Assembly: GCA_009778965.1 (NCBI GenBank)
Contig: WRFE01000011.1
Span: forward strand, 1-34,667
Direction of reading: 5' to 3'
Source of the DNA: Candidatus Endomicrobium labiotermitis
GTDB lineage: Bacteria > Elusimicrobiota > Endomicrobiia > Endomicrobiales > Endomicrobiaceae
DNA: 34,667 nucleotides
In this document: piece by piece, positions 7,287 through 15,100 of the stretch
How the letters are laid out: each line of letters begins with the position of its first letter
How positions within the stretch are numbered: position 1 is the stretch's first letter
Notes under the pieces: model-generated
The model's database searches: none
What the model was told of the DNA's origin: nothing
Seen by the model: the letters and a program-made list of their open reading frames with translations, nothing else
Translations under genes and position numbers: made by a program

Positions 7287-9107
7287 ATGAAAAAAATAAT
7301 ATCAGCATTGTTGCTTACAGTTTTCGCGGCAAATATTGCTTTTGCGCAGCAGGAAGTATTTTTAACTCTTACAAAATATGAGGAAGCGATAGAAAGATTA
7401 CCCACTAATGTTACGGTTATTACGCAGGAACAAATAGAAAAAAGCAACGCCGCTTCAGTCGCGGATCTTTTACAGAGCGAAGTCGGTATAAACGTCAGAC
7501 AATACGGAAGTATAGGCTCCGCGGCGTCGGTTTCAATAAGAGGCGCGGATTCCAAACATACTTTGGTTTTGCTTGACGGAAGAAGAATAAACGACGCCGG
7601 TCTCGGAAGCGCGGATTGGACAGCTCTTCCGCTTGTAAATATCGAAAGAATCGAAATTATAAGAGGAGCGGGAGCGGCTGTTTACGGAACGAACGGTTTT
7701 GGCGGAGTAGTAAATATAATTACGAAAAGAGCGACTCCCAAGTCTCCTTTAGTTGACGCGAATATTTCCTATGGAAGTTTTAATACTTTCACCGCCTCTT
7801 TAACAGGCGCATATTCCGATGAAAAACATGCCATACTTGCCGCTGCGTCGAATATTTCAAGCGACGGGGACAGAGAGAGTTCTAATTTCAGAAATTTCAA
7901 CGGTTTTTTTAATACTTCGTATAATGTTTCGGAAAAAGTTCAATTTAATTTAACCGGAAACATTTATGAAGGAATACTTATGACTCCGGGATCCGCATTT
8001 TTTGCTCCTTATGAAGCGCGCCAAAACGATTCCAGCCGCTACGCAAAACTAGACTCCAATATTTTGCTTAACGAAGATTCGTCTCTTCTTGTTTCGGTAT
8101 ATGGTTCCGCAGCTGAAAGAAGATATAGAGATACGTACGGTTCGGATGATAATTATACGAATGAAACCGTCGGAACACAGGCGGATTATGTCTGGAAAAA
8201 GTTATTGGTGGGAGCGGAGTGGTGGAACGAACAGTATGAAAAAAAAGACAATATAGTGAATGTCATTATGACCGACAAGAGCAGGGTAAATTCGGCGGTT
8301 TACGCCCAATATAATCTTGAATTAGGAAAATTTTCTTTGATACCCACTTTGAGAGGCGACAGCAATTCTTCTTTCGGCGAAGTTTTTACGCCGGCAGTGT
8401 CAGCTGTTTATAATCTAAACGAAAAAATAAAGTTTTCCGCGAATTCCGGGAGAGTATGGAGAGCGCCGAGTTTTAGCGAGTTATACGATGATTATATTTG
8501 GGGAATGCCGGATTGGGATTTTTACGGAAACCCTGATTTAAAGCCGGAATACGGCATTTCAAGCGATATAGGAGCAGAGTATGTTTACAAAAGAATAAAG
8601 TTAGTTGTTTCGGCTTATTATATAGCTACTGACAATTTAATCAATACGGATTTTATTCCTTCTTACGGAACTACGTATGTAAACGTTGATAAAACGCGCC
8701 AGTATGGTTTTGAATTTGCCGCGGGTTATATTACAAACTCATGGCTAAGCCATAATTTCAACTATACGTATCTGAAAGCCGAAGACGCAAAGACCGGAAA
8801 AACGTTAAGCTACAGACCGGAAAGCACCATTAATTATGATTTAACGGTTAAACCCGTAAAAGATTTGTCAATTACCGCGTCAAATTTTTACAGAAGCAGC
8901 CAGCTTACCGGCGAATATACAGGTTCTCCGCGTCCGCAAAAACTGGACGGCTTTTATACTCTTGATTTAAACATAAATTACTCGGTGGATAAAAATTTGG
9001 GTTTGTGGCTGAAAGGACTTAACTTAACAAATACTAAATATGAAATGATGTCGGGTTATCCTATGCCGGGAGCGGTTGTTTACGGGGGAGTAAGATACGC
9101 TTTCTGA
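7287..9107 (+). CDS. btuB: TonB-dependent outer-membrane receptor, probable vitamin B12 receptor (BtuB-like)
   Basis: 22-stranded barrel with an N-terminal plug that imports its ligand across the outer membrane using TonB energy. A signal peptide (MKKIISALLLTVFAANIAFA) is followed by a plug domain at about residues 25-145, with NVTVITQEQIEKS, VSIRGADSKHTLVLLDGRR, IERIEIIRGAGAAVYGTNG and GGVVNIITK. The barrel follows and ends in the aromatic terminus GGVRYAF expected for Bam-dependent insertion. The 606 residues match E. coli BtuB (about 614). The cobalamin riboswitch 230 bases upstream and the btuFCD/cobO neighbours point to B12. Its ribosome site is a modest AAGGA about 9 bases before ATG at 7287. 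No tonB/exbBD genes are present in the window. Confidence 0.92.
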   Translation: MKKIISALLLTVFAANIAFAQQEVFLTLTKYEEAIERLPTNVTVITQEQIEKSNAASVADLLQSEVGINVRQYGSIGSAASVSIRGADSKHTLVLLDGRRINDAGLGSADWTALPLVNIERIEIIRGAGAAVYGTNGFGGVVNIITKRATPKSPLVDANISYGSFNTFTASLTGAYSDEKHAILAAASNISSDGDRESSNFRNFNGFFNTSYNVSEKVQFNLTGNIYEGILMTPGSAFFAPYEARQNDSSRYAKLDSNILLNEDSSLLVSVYGSAAERRYRDTYGSDDNYTNETVGTQADYVWKKLLVGAEWWNEQYEKKDNIVNVIMTDKSRVNSAVYAQYNLELGKFSLIPTLRGDSNSSFGEVFTPAVSAVYNLNEKIKFSANSGRVWRAPSFSELYDDYIWGMPDWDFYGNPDLKPEYGISSDIGAEYVYKRIKLVVSAYYIATDNLINTDFIPSYGTTYVNVDKTRQYGFEFAAGYITNSWLSHNFNYTYLKAEDAKTGKTLSYRPESTINYDLTVKPVKDLSITASNFYRSSQLTGEYTGSPRPQKLDGFYTLDLNINYSVDKNLGLWLKGLNLTNTKYEMMSGYPMPGAVVYGGVRYAF

Positions 9108-9122
9108 CGGCAAATACGAATT

Positions 9123-9171
9123 CACCCTCACCTTTATCCTCTCCCTGATTAGGGAGAGGGCAGGGTGAGGG
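9123..9171. terminator. Palindromic repeat after btuB, possible terminator
   Basis: CACCCTCACC...CTCTCCCT GATT AGGGAGAG...GGGTGAGGG is a nested hairpin ending in TTTATAATT. It belongs to the same CCCTCACCC/GGGAGAGGG repeat family as 5957-6079 and 22032-22080. It may stop btuB transcription, but its repetitive nature makes that uncertain. Confidence 0.5.
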
Positions 9172-9279
9172 TTTATAATTAATAAATTTAACGGTTAAGG
9201 CATATTAATTTTTGTTTTAGCCGTTGTTATTCTATCTGATAAAACCACGCTGTCAGCGTCAAGTTTTGGCGCGATTGTC

Positions 9280-9353
9280 GTCATTGCGGTCTCCGAACCG
9301 CAATCTAATAATAAGCAATAGATTCCGGGTCAAGCCCGGAATGACAATAATAG
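9280..9353. repeat. Two palindromic repeats in the btuB-lipoprotein spacer
   Basis: 9280-9307 (GTCATTGCGGTC / GAACCGCAATCTA) and 9320-9353 (AGATTCCGGGTC / CCCGGAATGACAATAATAG). The rest of the 350-base spacer holds a weak hairpin (AACGGTTAA at 9190-9198 with TTAGCCGTT at 9217-9225) and T-rich DNA, and no gene. A poor promoter candidate is TTAGAC (9387-9392), 17 bases, TATTTT (9410-9415). Confidence 0.75.
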
Positions 9354-9459
9354 CGTTTGTTTTTTGTCCATTTTTTTGATTTAATTTTAGACATTAAGGC
9401 ATTTATATGTATTTTTTTGTAATTAGTAATTTGTGATTGTCGTTAAAAAGGGGAATATA

Positions 9460-10185
9460 ATGAAGAAACTAATTTGTTTTTTGCTTTGCTTTTGTTTTGC
9501 CATTGTTTTTACGGGCTGCGATGAGAGAAATCTTTTTTCCTGGGCGCACAATCCGGGAAGCGGGGATTATGAGTCTCTTATGTCGGACGGACAAGCCGCA
9601 ATGAATGCTAGAAAATTCGGTCGCGCCGCGGGTTTTTTCAAAAAAGCCATTAAGATAAGACCAAAGTCCAATGAAGCTATTTATGCCTACGCGTCCGCTG
9701 TTTTTGCAGATATTATACAGCCTGTATTTTCTGAAATTCTTACCGCGTTAATCTCAAGCAACACCTCATCCGTAGAGTCAACTTTAAACAATTTGCAAGG
9801 ACCGCAAGGGCAGAAAATTTTAGAAGCGTTAAAAGAATTAACAGGTCCTAATATGCTTGGTCAGATTATTAACAGCCAAAATGGTTCTGTGGATCAGTTT
9901 TTGAATATAGCTCTGCTTTACATACTTTCCGGACTGCTTGCCGCTTTAAATGACCCGGACATACAGGCAATAGGAAATGTAATACTTAACGGCGACTTAA
10001 GTATTGATGTTGTCGGAGATATAGCCAGCATCAAGGATAAATTGATAGCTATATTTGGTCCCATATATACGGCAGTAAAGCAATGCCTTGCAATTTTAGC
10101 GTCAAAGGGTATTAGTAACGATATTACGCGGGCTATAGATGATAATATTGATAATATATGGAATTCCGTACTCGCTTTGCCGTAG
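9460..10185 (+). CDS. TPR-like lipoprotein of unknown function
   Basis: A 241-residue exported protein. The signal sequence ends in the lipobox VFTGC, making Cys20 the lipidated residue. Residues around 35-75 (ESLMSDGQAAMNARKFGRAA, then FFKKAIKIRPKSNEAIYAYA) read as one or two tetratricopeptide repeats; the remainder is hydrophobic helical sequence with no recognised family. The +2 residue is Asp, which in enterobacteria retains lipoproteins in the inner membrane; whether that rule holds here is unknown. ATG at 9460 is preferred over a GTG at 9433 because AAGGGG lies about 6 bases before it and the signal peptide starts there. The next gene, for a PorV-like barrel, begins 24 bases later, so they are probably co-transcribed. 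Confidence 0.8.
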   Translation: MKKLICFLLCFCFAIVFTGCDERNLFSWAHNPGSGDYESLMSDGQAAMNARKFGRAAGFFKKAIKIRPKSNEAIYAYASAVFADIIQPVFSEILTALISSNTSSVESTLNNLQGPQGQKILEALKELTGPNMLGQIINSQNGSVDQFLNIALLYILSGLLAALNDPDIQAIGNVILNGDLSIDVVGDIASIKDKLIAIFGPIYTAVKQCLAILASKGISNDITRAIDDNIDNIWNSVLALP

Positions 10186-10209
10186 ATATTTTTATAAAAA
10201 GGATCAAAG

Positions 10210-11616
10210 ATGAAACTAAAAATTATTTTTTTAACCGCAGTTTTACTTACTTTTAACGCTTTATTTGCTTATGCTAATGAAGATACTCCGGCAAGACTTA
10301 ACGGTTTGCGCCCCATGAGCATGGGCGGAGCGTTTACAGCCGTAGCTGATGATGAAAACGCATTTTTCTATAACCCCGCAGGGATAGCCTACAGACAAAG
10401 CTGGATGCTTCAGATTTTGAGTTTAGACGTTTCAATAAACCAAGACTTACTGGATTTTGTGAAGTTTTTTACGGATAATCTTGACGATCTGAAAGATTTT
10501 AATGATTTAACCGATGAACAACAGACTGACATTATAAATAAAATTAACAACGAAATAGTCGGTAAAACTCCCAATGTCGGGATTTCCGTACCGAATATAG
10601 CGTTTATTTCAAGCCCGATTCAAATGCCAAAAAATAACAGTCTTTCATGGGGGCTTGGAGGATTTTCTTACGCGCAGGCGCAGTTTAGATTTAACAGAAG
10701 CCTTCTTGTTCCGAGTTTAAGCTATTTGGCGCAGGTAACAGGCGTTGTGTCAGTTCCGGTTGCTTATAAAATAGATTCTCTTGAAAAAATAAAACTTCCC
10801 GGAAAATTGTCTGTCGGCGCGACTGCAAAATATATTATCAGAGGGCAAACCAAAAATGATGATTTGTCCGTAGCGGAATTTGAGGATTTTGACTTTGATT
10901 TGCAATTGGGAAAAGGATACGGGCTTGATTTCGGCGCGATATACACTCTGAATTCGCAATGGAGTTTCGGAACTGTACTGACGGACGCTTTTTACACAAA
11001 TATTAAATATGAAAGTTTAGATATTGACGGCAGTCCTTCGGCATCCAGAGAACCTTTTACAGCCTCAATCCGTCCCAGATGGAATATCGGCGTGGCTTAT
11101 GTTCCTGAAAGGATTTACTTTTGGCCCGGAAAATATATCAATACAAATAACAGATTTCTTTTTGCCGGAGATTTAACAGACATAGCAAATTCAGATGAAA
11201 CTTTGACGGGTTCATTTTTCAAAAAGACTCATTTCGGAGGGGAATACAGACTTAACCCGCTTGTAGTAAGAGCCGGATTTAATTCGGGCTATCCTACAAT
11301 AGGGTTCGGCCTTGTTTCCAACGTTGTTCAGTTTCAATACGCTTTCTACGGAGTTGAAGAAGGCAGATATTCAGGTCAAAAACCGTCATGGTTTCACAGA
11401 TTTGTTTTCTCCATTAAAATAGGTCACAACGACGGCAGAGTTTACGGCGGAGCCGCGAAAAAAGAAAGACAGGAAGAGAAAAAAGCAGAAGATAAAAAAG
11501 AACAGGCTGCAGAAGATAAAACTGAATTGAAAGAAGAAGAAAAACCGGTTAAAGTTTCCGGCGAAGATAAAAAAGAAATAAGCAATGAAGCAGAAATAAC
11601 TAAAGTAAACGAATAA
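10210..11616 (+). CDS. PorV/PorQ-family outer-membrane beta-barrel protein
   Basis: A 468-residue protein with a signal peptide (residues 1-22, ending ALFAYA). The mature N-terminus carries LRPMSMGGAFTAVADDENA followed by FFYNPAGIAY, the hallmark of the PorV/PorQ and FadL-like (UPF0164) barrels. Alternating strands follow to about residue 410. The last 50 or so residues are a highly charged Lys/Glu tail (KKERQEEKKAEDKKEQ and similar), probably a periplasmic extension, which is unusual for a barrel that normally ends in an aromatic residue. PorV proteins act as outer-membrane shuttles for type IX secretion in Bacteroidetes, but no other such component is visible, so only the fold is claimed. 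AAGGATC about 6 bases before the ATG serves as ribosome site. Confidence 0.82.
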   Translation: MKLKIIFLTAVLLTFNALFAYANEDTPARLNGLRPMSMGGAFTAVADDENAFFYNPAGIAYRQSWMLQILSLDVSINQDLLDFVKFFTDNLDDLKDFNDLTDEQQTDIINKINNEIVGKTPNVGISVPNIAFISSPIQMPKNNSLSWGLGGFSYAQAQFRFNRSLLVPSLSYLAQVTGVVSVPVAYKIDSLEKIKLPGKLSVGATAKYIIRGQTKNDDLSVAEFEDFDFDLQLGKGYGLDFGAIYTLNSQWSFGTVLTDAFYTNIKYESLDIDGSPSASREPFTASIRPRWNIGVAYVPERIYFWPGKYINTNNRFLFAGDLTDIANSDETLTGSFFKKTHFGGEYRLNPLVVRAGFNSGYPTIGFGLVSNVVQFQYAFYGVEEGRYSGQKPSWFHRFVFSIKIGHNDGRVYGGAAKKERQEEKKAEDKKEQAAEDKTELKEEEKPVKVSGEDKKEISNEAEITKVNE

Positions 11617-11618
11617 GA

Positions 11619-11710
11619 TGTCATACTGAGCGATATACTGTTAAAAAAGACAGATGTTTCGAATTCGCAACTGTGTTGCGGAGTTTACCCTCGAGGGGCT
11701 CAACATGACA
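11619..11710. repeat. MITE-like 92-base element with imperfect terminal inverted repeats
   Basis: It begins TGTCATACTGAGC and ends GCTCAACATGACA, inverted with two mismatches. The interior includes AGATGTTTCGAATTCGC. It resembles the element at 25137-25231 (TGTCATGTTGAGCGAAGT ... ACTTCGTTCAGGATGACA). No reading frame is present. Confidence 0.7.
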
Positions 11711-11720
11711 ATGCGAAATA

Positions 11721-11776
11721 ATCAGATAAAAGCCAAAGTCAGCCATTAAAATGGCTGACTTTGGCTTTTATCTGAT
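11721..11776. terminator. Perfect 25-bp stem hairpin, probable terminator of the PorV operon
   Basis: Bases 11721-11745 and 11752-11776 are exact reverse complements around the loop TTAAAA. The stem contains A-rich and T-rich edges (AGATAAAAGCC / GGCTTTTATCT), so it could act in both directions. It is not followed by a clean T-run. The stem is longer than needed for intrinsic termination and belongs to none of the dispersed repeat families here. Confidence 0.6.
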
Positions 11777-11833
11777 AAGTTATGCAATAAAAAACGTGTT
11801 TGATGCGTTAATGTAATAAGATTCGGGATTTTT

Positions 11834-11863
11834 TTGATAATACCTATACAAAAATGTTATACT
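11834..11863 (+). promoter_or_regulatory. Sigma-70-type promoter with extended -10
   Basis: TTGATA (11834-11839), an 18-base spacer, and TATACT (11858-11863) preceded by TGT, giving an extended -10. Predicted transcription start is near 11870. No gene with a ribosome site starts directly after it; a terminator follows about 100 bases later. Confidence 0.6.
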
Positions 11864-11869
11864 TTCAAA

Positions 11870-12000
11870 ATAATACAATGCGGCAAAACAAGGCCAAAAT
11901 ATGAGAAACACACAATATAAATGTACCATGTTTTATAAAATTATTGTTGAAGATAAAATAAAGCCTTTGTCTGAAAAATTCAGACAAAGTCTTGTTTTTC
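11870..12000 (+). ncRNA. Candidate small RNA (or terminated leader) of about 130 nt
   Basis: The span lies between a good promoter (11834-11863) and an intrinsic terminator (11966-12000), the layout of a free-standing small RNA. It does not match 6S, SRP, tmRNA or RNase P in its visible motifs. A 42-codon frame (11901-12029) crosses the terminator and has only a poor ribosome site, so coding is unlikely. It lies about 125 bases upstream of the autotransporter gene and could alternatively be an attenuated leader of that gene. Confidence 0.4.
11966..12000 (+). terminator. Rho-independent terminator
   Basis: CTTTGTCTGAA (11966-11976), loop AAA, TTCAGACAAAG (11980-11990), then TCTTGTTTTT. A perfect 11-bp stem with a T-rich tail on the plus strand. 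Confidence 0.75.
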
Positions 12001-12125
12001 ACTGGTGTAGGCGAAATTGGAGTTCGTAAGGGCATAGTGACGGGTTGCCGTAGTTGCTGTCGTACTTGCGAAAGCTGGGATTCATATATATTACATTTTT
12101 AATGTTTTTAAAAACGGAGGAGAAA

Positions 12126-15100
12126 ATGTTCAAGAAATTAAAAATCAAAACGCTGGCGGTTATGGTCTTTTCATTTTGTTTTTACGGAGGATTGTTTGCT
12201 ACCAATGTCAATAACTGGGCTGATTTGAACAACGCGGTTAATTCAAAAGACACAACTATAACATTTACAACAACTACGCTACAGTTTAGCAATAAGCTTT
12301 CGACGGTAAATTATTCGAATTCAATCAATTTTTACGGCGATGTAACGCTTGACGGCAACGGTCTTTGCAGAGCATTTTACTTTAACGATGCGCCGTTTAT
12401 TAATACAGCGGTTGTATTTAACAGCGATATAAATTTTGTAAATTTTACGGCAACAACCGGCGTAGTGCTGTCTCAGTTAATCGGCGGAGTGATATTGTCG
12501 TCAAATTCAACGGTAAGCTTTGCCGGCGCTGTAAACTTTAGCGGCAATACGGCGGATTTTTGCGGCGGAGCTATATATTCAGATATGTCAATAATGAATT
12601 TTAATACAAATAATAAAAATATAATATTTGATTCAAACCGCTCAAATTTTGAAAAAGGAGGAGCGATATATATAATCAGGTCAGTTTCGAGTTTCAGCCA
12701 GTCGCTTATGAATTTCTCCACGGTAAACGGCGATATTATATTCAGTTCAAACTGTGCGGGTTATGGCGGCGGAGCGATATATGCGTCTAAATCAACAATG
12801 AGTTTTACCGCAACTAATGGGGATATAATATTCAGTTCAAACACCTCAACATCCAGCGCCGGCGGCGGACGCGGCGGTGCGGCATATGCGGATCAGTCAA
12901 TAATGAATTTTAATGTTTCAACCGGTAATATAATATTCAATTCAAATGCTTCGTTTTCTCATGGCGGAGCGATAGCCGCAGAGCAGTCGAAAATTGATTT
13001 TAACGCGATAAACGGTAATATAATATTTGATTCAAATATGTCCAATTTAGACGGAGGAGCAATACATGCAAGTCAGTCGACAATGAGTTTTAGAGCGACA
13101 AACGGGGATATAGTATTCAATTCAAATGTTTCGCTTTCTCACGGCGGAGCGATATATAATACTGATAATTCAACAATAACTTTTTCAAACGCAAATGTAA
13201 TTTTCAGCAGCAATGCGGCAATTTCCGGCGGAGCAATACGTAATTATGATAATGCAAAAATGACTTTTAAAGACGCGAATGTAATTTTCAGCAACAATGC
13301 GGCAGGCGTATACGGCGGAGCTATAAGTAATTATGGTTCTATATCATTTATCGGAAGCACGGTAATCTTTAGCAGTAATAGCGCCAGAGCGATATACAAT
13401 AGTAATTATGGAGCAACAATAACGTTTATAAATGCAAATGTTACTTTTAACGGAAATAGCGGTGCAATATGCAATTATTATCATTCAAGAATATTGTTTA
13501 CAGAAAGTACGGTAACTTTCAGCGGGAATACGGCAGCTTATGGCGGAGCGATATGGAATTACGGAAGCGGTGATATCGTCAGTGGTTCGTTAATAACCTT
13601 TTCAAACAGCAATGTAATATTTGATGGCAATGTCGCTTTAAGTTCAGGTGGCGCGATATTCAATCAATACAGGTCAACAATAACTTTTACAGGCGCAAAT
13701 GTAATCTTTAGCGGCAATACGGCAGATAATGGCGGAGCGATATACAGCAATGGCACAGGTATTTTAAATTCTATAATAAACTTTACAAACTCAAATGTAA
13801 TATTTGACGGCAATATTGCTGCAAGTTCCGGCGGAGCGATATACAACAACAACCACAGCAACAGCAGAATAAATTTTGAAACGGCATCAGGAATCACAAT
13901 AACATTTATAAATAATTATGCCGCTTTTGGAAATGATATATACAACGACGGAATAATAAATATAAGCGGTGCTGGCAACATAATATTCGGCGGCGGGATA
14001 GAAGGCGCCGGAACAATAAACAAAAGCGGTACGGGAAACGTATATTTTGAAGCAGGTTCTAAAAATGATTTCGGAATTCTTAATTTAACCGGCGGAAATG
14101 TACATTTTTCAACGTCTGCAAAAATAAACAGCATGAATGTCGGAGCGGCGGGAACGTTATCTTTAGATGTAGATTTTATAGGTTCGCTGACAAGCGTGCT
14201 GTATTTTGACAATATAACTATAAGCACTACAAACAGTAAGCTGAATATTAATGATATATCGGCAGGAGCGGTATCGCAAGGAGCAGAGAGAGCTATATTT
14301 TATTCAAACACGCAAAACAGCGGAACATTCGGAGCCGGCAATATATATGATTTGTCAAGCGGAAGCACGACAAGTTATAAATTGTCATGGGTGTCCGGAC
14401 TTTATGACGGCGGATACAGTTGGATGGGACTTTTAACTTATGGCAGCCTGGGTCAGTGGAACACATTTGCAGCGGGATATAAAGCGGTAACTTCAGGAAA
14501 TACGATAAATTTAACAAGTAATATAACTGCAACAAGCGGCGATGAAAATCCTTTTGGTTTGCCGGGATACAATAATATTACAATAGACGGATTAGGAAAT
14601 ACTATTGACGCTGACGGAAGAGCAGGGCTTGGTTTTATTTTTGATGGTTCATCAATAACATTTAGGGATATAAATTTTGAAAAATTCATTACAACGGCAA
14701 CATATGGTGGTGTAATATCTTCATCAAATTCAATAGTAAATTTAGCCGGAGCAATAACATTTAGCAGCAATACTGCGCTGACTGCAGGCGGAGCGATATA
14801 TGCGGCATACGCGTCAGGAATGATTTTTGATGCGGCAGAAGATGATATAATCTTCAATTCAAACAGAGCTGATATATTCGGCGGAGCAATATATTCACAA
14901 TCCTCGGCAATGAGCTTTAACGCAACAAACGGTAATATAATATTCAGCTCAAACAACGCGAATTATGGAGGCGGAGCAATATATGCCGCTCAGTCAACAA
15001 TAAGTTTTACAACAGATGGCAATATAATTTTCAGTTTGAACACAAGCAGTTCCGGAGGAGCAATATCTGCGCAGCAATCAATAATGAATTTTAATGTTTC

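Noticed and set aside
7166-7555. Minus-strand 129-codon frame across the btuB start
   Set aside because: It covers repeats and the antisense of the btuB signal peptide and plug, with no ribosome site or family resemblance.
11901-12029. 42-codon frame after the 11834-11863 promoter
   Set aside because: A clear intrinsic terminator lies in the middle of it and the ribosome site is weak; a non-coding RNA is the better reading.
14251-14956. Several open frames on both strands inside the autotransporter gene
   Set aside because: They arise from the low-complexity repeat codons of the main frame and have no start signals.
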